From contig NZ_BAGB01000011.1 of the NCBI RefSeq assembly GCF_000308615.1, positions 1 to 52,936 of the forward strand: a DNA stretch of 52,936 nucleotides, read 5' to 3'. Numbering within the stretch: position 1 is the first letter of the stretch; each line of letters opens with the position of its first letter. The stretch is from Nocardia jiangxiensis NBRC 101359. Lineage in GTDB: Bacteria > Actinomycetota > Actinomycetes > Mycobacteriales > Mycobacteriaceae. Shown in pieces: positions 13,875-20,503 of this stretch. Made by a program: the position numbers and the translations under genes. Under the pieces are notes generated by a model. It was not told where the DNA came from and did no database searches. It worked only from the letters and a program-made list of their open reading frames with translations.

Positions 13875-14845
13875 CAACCGTCCCCGAATCTCCCACCGGC
13901 CTCACCGCCGATCGTGCTGGTCTCGACTCGGATCCGGTCGGCCCCGCGCCGGATCGTGCTGGCGTCGACTCGGATCCGGTCGGCCTTGCCCCCGATCGCG
14001 CGGGCCCTGACTCGATCCCCGCCGACCTCGATCCGGATATGAACGAGGTCGTCGGCCGTGACGACCTGCTGCTGCTCACGCTGGACACGCTGCGGTACGA
14101 CGTGGCCGCCGAGTTGGCGGACGCGGGTGAGCTGCCGACATTGTCCGCCCATCTGCCGGGTGGTCGATGGCAGCGCCGCCATGCGCCGGGCAATTTCACC
14201 TACGCCTCCCACCAGGCCATATTCGCCGGATTCCTGCCCACGCCCGCCGCGCCCGGTCCGCACCCGCGCCTGTTCGCGGCACAGTTCGCGGGCAGCGAGA
14301 CCACCGCGGAACGCACCTTCGTCTTCGACGCCCCCGATCTGGTGACCGCCCTGGCCGGGCAGGGATACCACACGGTGTGCATCGGCGGGGTGGGCTTCTT
14401 CAACAAGCAGGGCGCGCTGGGCAGTGCGCTGCCCGGTCTGTTCGCGGAGAGTCACTGGGAGCCGGAATTCTCGGTGGCCTCGCCGACCTCGTTCGAGGCG
14501 CAGGTGGCGTGTGCGGAGAAGGTCGTCGCGGGACTGCCGCCGCAGCAGCGAGTCCTGTTGTTCCTCAACGCTTCGGCGCTACATCAGCCGAACTGGTTCC
14601 ATCTGCCCGGAGCCACCCGCGATGCGGGCGACACCCGGATCACCCATGCCGCGGCCCTACGCTACATCGACCAGCACGTGGGCCGGCTGTTCGACGTGAT
14701 GCGTTCGCGGCGACGCTGTTTCGCCATCGTCTGCTCCGATCACGGCACCGCCTACGGAGACGGCGGATACACCGGGCACCGCCTGGGCCACGAATCGGTC
14801 TGGACCGTCCCTTACGGTCATTTCTTCCTGGAGCCGTCGCCGTGA
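13871..14845 (+). CDS. STM4013/SEN3800-family alkaline-phosphatase-superfamily hydrolase
   Basis: This is a 324-residue metallohydrolase of the sulfatase/phosphodiesterase fold. Visible metal-site elements are TLDTLRYD (D72, D77), a likely nucleophile in NFTYASHQ (Thr110 or Ser113), SDHGT (D290, H291) and GHRLGHE (H303, H307). It has no signal peptide, so acts in the cytoplasm. The reaction could be phosphoryl, phosphonyl or sulfuryl ester hydrolysis or transfer. Residues 14-55 are three 14-residue repeats (DRAGxDSxPVGxAP type). Homologues seem to begin near the internal ATG at 14039 (MNEVVGRDD), so the extension is lineage-specific. Start 13871 is supported by the ATGA overlap with the ATP-grasp gene; the stop overlaps the next GTG (GTGA). 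Confidence 0.83.
   Translation: MTTVPESPTGLTADRAGLDSDPVGPAPDRAGVDSDPVGLAPDRAGPDSIPADLDPDMNEVVGRDDLLLLTLDTLRYDVAAELADAGELPTLSAHLPGGRWQRRHAPGNFTYASHQAIFAGFLPTPAAPGPHPRLFAAQFAGSETTAERTFVFDAPDLVTALAGQGYHTVCIGGVGFFNKQGALGSALPGLFAESHWEPEFSVASPTSFEAQVACAEKVVAGLPPQQRVLLFLNASALHQPNWFHLPGATRDAGDTRITHAAALRYIDQHVGRLFDVMRSRRRCFAIVCSDHGTAYGDGGYTGHRLGHESVWTVPYGHFFLEPSP
13910..14035 (+). repeat. Three 42-bp tandem repeats in the STM4013-type gene
   Basis: The units are 13910-13951, 13952-13993 and 13994-14035, encoding DRAGLDSDPVGPAP, DRAGVDSDPVGLAP and DRAGPDSIPADLDP. The first two are nearly identical in DNA; the third has diverged. Confidence 0.85.
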
Positions 14846-16176
14846 CCGTCGCCGCAGTACCCCGGCCCTATCAGAACTACGTCTACGCGTATCCGCACAA
14901 GACGTCGTACCGGCCGCTGACGCCGCGTCCGGCGCTGGCCGATCTGTGGAGAAACCAAGCGCGGCATGCGTTGTCGCTGTACCTGCACATTCCGTTCTGC
15001 GAGGTGCGCTGCGGATTCTGCAATCTGTTCACCCGCGTCGGCGCACCCGACAGGCTGACCGGTCGTTATCTCGACGCCCTCGATCGGCAGGCGCATGCGG
15101 TGCGCGAGGCGCTGGGGGAGCGGCCCGCATCGCGGTTCGCCACGGCCGCGTTCGGCGGCGGCACTCCCACCTATCTCGCGGCGCACGAGTTGGAACGGCT
15201 GTGCGATATCGCCGAACGGGTGATGGGTGCGGATCTGCGGGCGATCCCGCTGTCGGTCGAGGCCTCGCCCGCCACCGCCACGGCCGATCGCCTGGCCGTA
15301 CTGGCCGCGCGCGGGACGACGCGGCTGAGCCTGGGTGTGCAGAGCTTCGTCGATGCCGAGGCCCGCGCAGCCGTGCGCCCGCAGCATCGCACCGACGTCG
15401 AGGCCGCACTGGGCCGGATTCGCGATGCGGGAATTCCGGTGCTCAACATCGATCTGATCTACGGCATCGACGGGCAGACCGAGTCCAGCTGGCGGCAGTC
15501 CCTGGACGCTGCGTTGCATTGGCGGCTCGAGGAGATCTATCTGTATCCGCTCTACGTGCGCCCGCTCACCGGTCTGGGGCGGAATATAGATCCGGCTGTC
15601 TCCGAACAGGATTGGGATATCCAGCGGCTGAGCAGATATCGCGAGGGCCGCGACCGCCTGCTCGCCGAGGGCTACGAGCAGATCTCCATGCGCATGTTCC
15701 GGCGTATCGACGCGCCGCCGCAAGGTCCGGACGATTACGCCTGCCAGACCGACGGCATGATCGGCCTGGGCTGCGGTGCCCGCTCCTACACCAGCACGAT
15801 GCACTACTCGTTCGACTACGCGGTCTCCATGCGCGAGGTGCGGTCGATCATCGATACCTACACCACTACAACGGATTTCACCCATGCCGTAGTGGGCCGC
15901 GCGGTCGATGCCGAGGAGGCTCGGCGCCGGCACCTGCTGCAATCCCTGCTCCAGGCACAGGGATTGGCGCTCGCCGGGTACCGGCTGCGGTTCGGCAGCG
16001 ATCCCGGTCGGGATTTCGCCGATCAGCTGGGGTTGCTCGCCGATCGCGGCTGGCTGGAAGCGGACGTCGACCGCCTGCGCCTCACACCGCTCGGGCTGGC
16101 CTACTCCGACGCCATCGGTCCCGAATTCTTCTCACCCGCGGTCCGATCCGCCATGGCCGCCTACGAATTGCGTTGA
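14842..16176 (+). CDS. STM4012-family radical SAM protein (HemN-like)
   Basis: This is a 444-residue radical S-adenosylmethionine enzyme. The cluster motif CEVRCGFC (C53, C57, C60) binds the [4Fe-4S] centre, preceded by SLYLHIPF. AFGGGTPTYL (about 103-112) and LSLGVQSF are shared with HemN/HemW. A HemN-like C-terminal winged domain begins near 360. It is therefore in the coproporphyrinogen-oxidase-like group, but operon context argues for a dedicated modification enzyme, not heme synthesis. Some HemN-like enzymes are class C methylases. GTG 14842 overlaps the preceding stop; the frame is open far upstream but that part overlaps the hydrolase. The next gene starts six bases after its stop. Confidence 0.85.
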   Translation: MTVAAVPRPYQNYVYAYPHKTSYRPLTPRPALADLWRNQARHALSLYLHIPFCEVRCGFCNLFTRVGAPDRLTGRYLDALDRQAHAVREALGERPASRFATAAFGGGTPTYLAAHELERLCDIAERVMGADLRAIPLSVEASPATATADRLAVLAARGTTRLSLGVQSFVDAEARAAVRPQHRTDVEAALGRIRDAGIPVLNIDLIYGIDGQTESSWRQSLDAALHWRLEEIYLYPLYVRPLTGLGRNIDPAVSEQDWDIQRLSRYREGRDRLLAEGYEQISMRMFRRIDAPPQGPDDYACQTDGMIGLGCGARSYTSTMHYSFDYAVSMREVRSIIDTYTTTTDFTHAVVGRAVDAEEARRRHLLQSLLQAQGLALAGYRLRFGSDPGRDFADQLGLLADRGWLEADVDRLRLTPLGLAYSDAIGPEFFSPAVRSAMAAYELR

Positions 16177-16182
16177 CCGGCG

Positions 16183-17100
16183 ATGGATCTGACGCTGCTG
16201 TATCGCGGGCCGCTGGCATCGTGCGATTACGACTGTCCGTACTGCCCGTTCGCCAAACGCCGCGATACGCCCGCGCAGCTGCGCGGCGATCGCGCCGCCC
16301 TGCAGCGGTTCACCGCCTGGGCGCGTGAGCGGAGCGACGATCGGCTCTCGATCCTGTTCACTCCCTGGGGCGAGGGGTTGGTGCGGTCCTGGTATCGCCG
16401 TGCGCTCGTGGAACTTTCCCATCTGCCGCAGGTCGAACGCGTCGCGATCCAGACCAATCTGAGCTGCCGGACCGACTGGCTCGCCGAAGCCGACCTGGAC
16501 GCGCTGGCTCTGTGGTGCACCTTCCATCCGGGCCAGACGCCGTATCCGCGTTTCCTGGACAAGGCCGAGCGCCTGGTGCGAGCCGGTGTGCGCTTCAGTG
16601 TCGGAATCGTCGGCCTCCCGGAGCATCTCGCGTCCGCGCGGCAGTTGCGTGCGGATCTACCGGACCACGTCTACCTCTGGGTCAACGCCGCCGAGGGGCA
16701 CAGCTACACCGAGGCGCAGGCCGACCTCTGGACCGCACTGGATCCGCTGTTCCCCTACAGCCGCCACCCACACCGCTCGGCCGGACAACCATGCCGTACC
16801 GGTTCCCGCGTCCTGTCCGTCGACGGCGAGGGGACGGTCCGCCGCTGCCATTTCGTCCCCGAAGTCCTCGGCAACCTCTACGACGGCTCCTATCGCACCG
16901 CACTCGCACCCCGCCCGTGCCCACGTACCGAGTGCGACTGCCACATCGGCTATGTGCACCTCGAAACCCTGCCGCTCTACGACGTTTTCGCCGGTGGGGT
17001 CCTCGAACGCATCCCGGCCGCACCCATTCGTCCCGACCTCGCGGTACCGGTGGGGCTACCCGGATCGCGCCCTCCCACAACTCTTTCCGTCACGAAATAG
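16183..17100 (+). CDS. STM4011-family radical SAM protein with Cys-rich C-terminus
   Basis: This is a 305-residue radical SAM enzyme with CDYDCPYC (C14, C18, C21) right at the N-terminus. A partial barrel follows (SILFTPWGEGLV, VAIQTNLSC). The C-terminal region has further cysteines at about C204, C222, C246, C251 and C253 (GQPCRTGS, RRCHF, RPCPRTECDCH), like an auxiliary-cluster (SPASM-type) domain. Such domains usually occur in enzymes acting on peptides or large substrates, which is suggestive only. ATG 16183 follows the STM4012 stop by six bases. It ends the five-gene operon, and converges on the DUF2771 gene 54 bases later without an obvious terminator. Confidence 0.85.
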   Translation: MDLTLLYRGPLASCDYDCPYCPFAKRRDTPAQLRGDRAALQRFTAWARERSDDRLSILFTPWGEGLVRSWYRRALVELSHLPQVERVAIQTNLSCRTDWLAEADLDALALWCTFHPGQTPYPRFLDKAERLVRAGVRFSVGIVGLPEHLASARQLRADLPDHVYLWVNAAEGHSYTEAQADLWTALDPLFPYSRHPHRSAGQPCRTGSRVLSVDGEGTVRRCHFVPEVLGNLYDGSYRTALAPRPCPRTECDCHIGYVHLETLPLYDVFAGGVLERIPAAPIRPDLAVPVGLPGSRPPTTLSVTK

Positions 17101-17154
17101 GCCGGATCGATCGACGAGACACCGCGCCGGGTGGTCGAAGCCGATGCGCTTCGC

Positions 17155-17691
17155 TCAGGCGGTCTTGATCGACCAGGCCTGGTACGGGACGAAGAACTCT
17201 TGGCCCATCTCGTCGCGAGCGGGCAGGACCAATTGCATCTCCAGGCCGACCAGACGCAGGTTGGGGGTCGGGCGGGACGGGACGGTGAGGGCGAGGGTGC
17301 CGGGATCGAAGTCGAGATAGGTCTTCACATCGCGGACCACGGTGCGATTGTCGGGAAGGAGGTACTCGCGCACCATGACCCACGGTGCGTCGGCGATCTT
17401 CTTCGGCAGCGAGATCTGCACCGGATTCCCGGCGGGCTGCACCGGCACGGTGATGTCGCTCTGCTGGCACGGGTTCATGTGCACCTGCCCGGACTCGGCG
17501 ATCCCGGCCACCGTGCAGTACTTGTACGGGGGCACGGTGACGGATTTCCCGTGCGCGTACACCGTGAGCGCCGGAGGCGGTGTGGTCGTATTCCGCACGG
17601 CCACGGTGACGACAGCGGCGACTGCGACGATCACAACGAGCACGCCTGCCGCGGCCAGCGCGACGATCGTGCGGGTGCTGGGCTTGGTCAC
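17155..17691 (-). CDS. DUF2771 membrane-anchored exported protein, Rv0875c-like
   Basis: This is a 178-residue protein with an N-terminal hydrophobic anchor (TIVALAAAGVLVVIVAVAAVV-like, about 7-32) and an extracytoplasmic beta-rich domain with two cysteines (KYCTVAG and NPCQQSD) that may pair. It matches the DUF2771 family and M. tuberculosis Rv0875c in sequence and in being next to the Rv0876c homologue. Function unknown. GTG 17691 overlaps the upstream stop (GTGA), so it is translationally coupled to the MFS gene; the two may form one envelope complex. Confidence 0.82.
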   Translation of the reverse strand: MTKPSTRTIVALAAAGVLVVIVAVAAVVTVAVRNTTTPPPALTVYAHGKSVTVPPYKYCTVAGIAESGQVHMNPCQQSDITVPVQPAGNPVQISLPKKIADAPWVMVREYLLPDNRTVVRDVKTYLDFDPGTLALTVPSRPTPNLRLVGLEMQLVLPARDEMGQEFFVPYQAWSIKTA

Positions 17692-19481
17692 GGATTTCCT
17701 GTCGCTGGTCGGGATGCGGCGCCGGGCGGGGAGTCCGCGGGGACCTCCTGCTTGGCGTGTTGCGGTCGGTTGCCGCCCAGGCCGGGCAGCAGCGAATGCC
17801 CACGGTAGCTCACGAAGGTTTGCACCAATCCCAGTGCCAGCACCGCGGCGACCACGGCGAAGCCCTCCCACCACGTCGTGGGCAGCAGGACGCCGCCCGC
17901 GCCGCCGACCACCCAGGACAGCTGCAGCACCGTCTCCGATCGGCCGAATCCCGACGCGATCGACTCCGGCGGCAGATCGTCCTGGATCGAGGCGTCCAGC
18001 GAGACCTTCGCCAAGGCGCTGGCGCATGCGGCGACCAGGGTCGCCAACGCCGCGCCCAGCAGATTGTCGGTCAGCGCCGCGACCACGGCGACGACCGTGC
18101 ACGCGGCCGTGCACACCAGCACGATCAGCGCCGGACGTCCGAGTTTCATCCGCGCACCGGTCGCATTGCCCGCGAAGTTGCCGATCGCCGCGGCCGCGCC
18201 GACCGCCCCGAGCATCGCGGCCTGTTGCACCGGACGATGTTCGGTCGATTTCGCGACGAAGGCGACGTAGAAGGTCAGGAATCCGGTGAGCACCCGGATG
18301 GCGCTGTTTCCCCACAGACCGGTCACCACCGACCGGCCCAGTGGCTGACGGCGTTTGTTCGGCTTGATCGGCGACGTCGCGTCCTTGTCGAGGACCTCAC
18401 TGTCGCGGTGATAGCCCAGCGTCGTGGGGACCTCCCCCTCGGTGACCTCGACCCAGGACGGGATGCGCAGGCTCAGGTACGTCCCGGCGGCGGCGATGAG
18501 CGCGGCGAAGACCAGCGCACCCGGCGATCCGGCGACCGCGGCGACCGCTGCGGCCACGCCGCCCGCGCCCAGCGTGCCGCCGACCAGCCCGAAGACCGTG
18601 AGCCTGGAATTGGTGCGCACCAGATCGATATCCGGTGGCAGGACGCGCGGGGTCACCGCACTCTTGAGCACCGCGAACGATTTGCTCAGGATCATCATCA
18701 CCAGGGCCAGCGGATACAGCGCCCACCCGTCGAAGTTGAAGATCAGCACGATCGCGACCACCGCGCGCACGGCAAACGAGCCGGACAGCGCCAGTCTGCG
18801 GCCGCGTTGCAGCCGGTCCAGCAGCGGGCCGATCAGCGGTGCGATCACCGCGAAGGGCGCGATCGTGATCAGCAGATACAACGCCACCTTGCCCTTGGAC
18901 TCCGCGGTCTGCGCGGCGAAGAACAGGGTGTTGGCCAGGGCTACGGCGATGGCCGCGTCCAGGGCGAAGTTGGCCATCGTCGCGTAAACCAGTGCGGTGA
19001 GCCCGGATTCGCCCGCGCCGTCGGCCTCGGCCGCGCGCTGGAAGGTGCGCAGGCCGCGTCCGGTGAGTTCGACGCTGCGCATCGCCACGACTCGGGTGAC
19101 GGTCAGCTTGCGTGGAGTCTTGCCCGGTGCGCCGGGATCCCCGGCGGGCGGATCGGTGTCGGGCGGGGTGTCCCGGGACGAGGCATCGCGCAGTGGCCGG
19201 GTCGGCGGCGGGTCCCGAGGCGGTGCGCCCCCCGGTGGAGTCTCCTGCGACATGCTGTCCCCCGGCGGGGTCGACGGCGAATGGCCCGAGGGCAGGCGAC
19301 GGGTCATGAATTCGGGCACATCGGGCTCGTCGCCGCGTCGCGGCAGTGGTGGCAGCCGATCGCGGGACGAAGTGTGCGGCGGGGGGTACCGGTCGTAACC
19401 GGGATGTCGCTGGGTGAGCGGGGATTCCTCGCCGTCCCGCCGCCCCGGATCGGTGCCGGAGGGGTCACGGGAGGCAGTCAC
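17688..19481 (-). CDS. Major facilitator superfamily protein with long Pro-rich cytoplasmic N-terminus, Rv0876c-like
   Basis: This is a 597-residue protein. Residues 1-125 are disordered and rich in Pro, Asp and Arg (TPPGGAPPRDPPPTRP). An MFS-like body of about 12 hydrophobic segments follows, with a conserved-looking AMRSVELTGRGLRTFQRAAEADGAG-type amphipathic entry split here only by length limits. The last 25 residues are again Pro/Ala-rich. It is the counterpart of Rv0876c, a transporter of unknown substrate. The GTG at 19481 is the first in frame; an internal start would only shorten the disordered leader. It is coupled to the DUF2771 gene. Confidence 0.82.
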   Translation of the reverse strand: MTASRDPSGTDPGRRDGEESPLTQRHPGYDRYPPPHTSSRDRLPPLPRRGDEPDVPEFMTRRLPSGHSPSTPPGDSMSQETPPGGAPPRDPPPTRPLRDASSRDTPPDTDPPAGDPGAPGKTPRKLTVTRVVAMRSVELTGRGLRTFQRAAEADGAGESGLTALVYATMANFALDAAIAVALANTLFFAAQTAESKGKVALYLLITIAPFAVIAPLIGPLLDRLQRGRRLALSGSFAVRAVVAIVLIFNFDGWALYPLALVMMILSKSFAVLKSAVTPRVLPPDIDLVRTNSRLTVFGLVGGTLGAGGVAAAVAAVAGSPGALVFAALIAAAGTYLSLRIPSWVEVTEGEVPTTLGYHRDSEVLDKDATSPIKPNKRRQPLGRSVVTGLWGNSAIRVLTGFLTFYVAFVAKSTEHRPVQQAAMLGAVGAAAAIGNFAGNATGARMKLGRPALIVLVCTAACTVVAVVAALTDNLLGAALATLVAACASALAKVSLDASIQDDLPPESIASGFGRSETVLQLSWVVGGAGGVLLPTTWWEGFAVVAAVLALGLVQTFVSYRGHSLLPGLGGNRPQHAKQEVPADSPPGAASRPATGNP

Positions 19482-19546
19482 AACGTCGATTCTCCCGCAC
19501 TCGCCACGAATGTGCGGCCGGGGCCGGTGTGTTCGGGCCGCCGGAT

Positions 19547-19765
19547 GTTCATGGGGTGACGAATCCCACTCCGAATCCGGTCGGCCGGGGTGTTGCTGGC
19601 GTTCGGAGCGTCGGGTGGTTCGGGTGTTCAGCGGGGTGCGAATCGCGCCGCGATCGTGGTCGGGCCGACTTGTTGACGGTGATCGGGTGGCTTGTTCAAG
19701 GGTTCAGCGGGGCACGAATCGCACTTCGAACGCGGTCGGCCAGTTCTTGCCGGTGATCAGGAAAT
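19547..19765 (-). repeat. Degenerate tandem copies of the 3' end of the glutaminyl cyclase gene
   Basis: Three related blocks begin at 19547, 19626 and 19702 (periods 79 and 76). Each begins GTTCA(G/T)-GGGG and continues through GAATC, GGTCGG and GGTGATC-like segments. The third is the true gene end. In each copy the minus strand can read a short ...F-x-P/T-stop tail. Confidence 0.55.
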
Positions 19766-20486
19766 GGTCGGTGCCGGGAATGTCGGCGATGCCGTTCAGG
19801 ACGTCGGCTCCGGCCTGCTGGGTGGGGGTGAGCAGGCCGGATGCGTCGATATCGCCGAGTACCCGGCCGGATCCGGGGTCGATGTGCAGGATGTGGTTGG
19901 TCGGCCAGTCGTTGGCGTAGACGGTGCCGTCGGGGGCACAGTCGAGTTCGTTGAGGCGGGCACCGGTGTGACTGGTCAGCCGGATCGAGCCGGTCGGGGC
20001 GAAACTCATCGGGTCGCGGAAGGTCAGAGTGCTGGTGCCGTTGCTCATGACCAGGCTTTTTCCGCGTGTGCACAGCCCCCAGCCCTCGCCGTCGAAGTGC
20101 ACCTGCCGGCGTTCGGCGAGGGTGCTCGGGTCGCGGGCGAAGGCGATGCCGTTCTTCCAGGTCAGCTGCCAGAGTGTGTCGCCCGCGCGAGTGACGCCCT
20201 CGCCGAAGTACTGCGGGTCCAGGTCGATGCGGGCCAGTTGCGCGCCGGTGCCGAGGGTGCTCGCGCGCAGACCGGACTTGCCCTCGAGTCCGGTGCTCTC
20301 GTAGAGCACATCGCCGTCGATCTCGAGGCCCTCGGTGAACGCGGTGTTGTCGTGCGGACGGGTTGCCAGCACCTGTACGCCCAGGTGCGGGGTGTTGTCG
20401 AGCGCGGCACATCCGGTCGTTCCGGACAGCGTCACTGCCAGCGCGAGCAGTCCTGTCGCGGCCAACGCACGGGGTTTGCGTTCCAT
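19704..20486 (-). CDS. Glutaminyl-peptide cyclotransferase-like lipoprotein
   Basis: This is a 260-residue exported beta-propeller of the plant/bacterial glutamine cyclotransferase family, which converts N-terminal Gln to pyroglutamate. The leader MERKPRALAATGLLALAVTL ends at SGTTGC, a lipobox-like site with Cys about 26. Family signatures are HDNTAFTEGLE (about 45-55), YESTGLEGKSGLR, LTWKNGIAF, GEGWGLC, LNELDC and YANDWPTNHI. The start is leaderless in appearance (TACATT seven bases upstream). It is divergent from the DUF3027 gene with only 17 bases between start codons. M. tuberculosis lacks it at this position. Confidence 0.88.
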   Translation of the reverse strand: MERKPRALAATGLLALAVTLSGTTGCAALDNTPHLGVQVLATRPHDNTAFTEGLEIDGDVLYESTGLEGKSGLRASTLGTGAQLARIDLDPQYFGEGVTRAGDTLWQLTWKNGIAFARDPSTLAERRQVHFDGEGWGLCTRGKSLVMSNGTSTLTFRDPMSFAPTGSIRLTSHTGARLNELDCAPDGTVYANDWPTNHILHIDPGSGRVLGDIDASGLLTPTQQAGADVLNGIADIPGTDHFLITGKNWPTAFEVRFVPR

Positions 20487-20493
20487 GCGGCAA

Positions 20494-20499
20494 AATGTA
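20494..20499 (-). promoter_or_regulatory. -10 element of leaderless glutaminyl cyclase gene
   Basis: TACATT on the minus strand ends seven bases before ATG 20486 and lies wholly inside the 17-base gap to the divergent gene. Confidence 0.5.
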
Positions 20500-20503
20500 G
20501 GGC

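Noticed and set aside
14842..16176. STM4012-type gene as HemW/HemN of heme synthesis
   Set aside because: The fold is shared, but the operon partners (LRR, ATP-grasp, hydrolase, second radical SAM) match the STM4011-4015 set, which has no heme connection.
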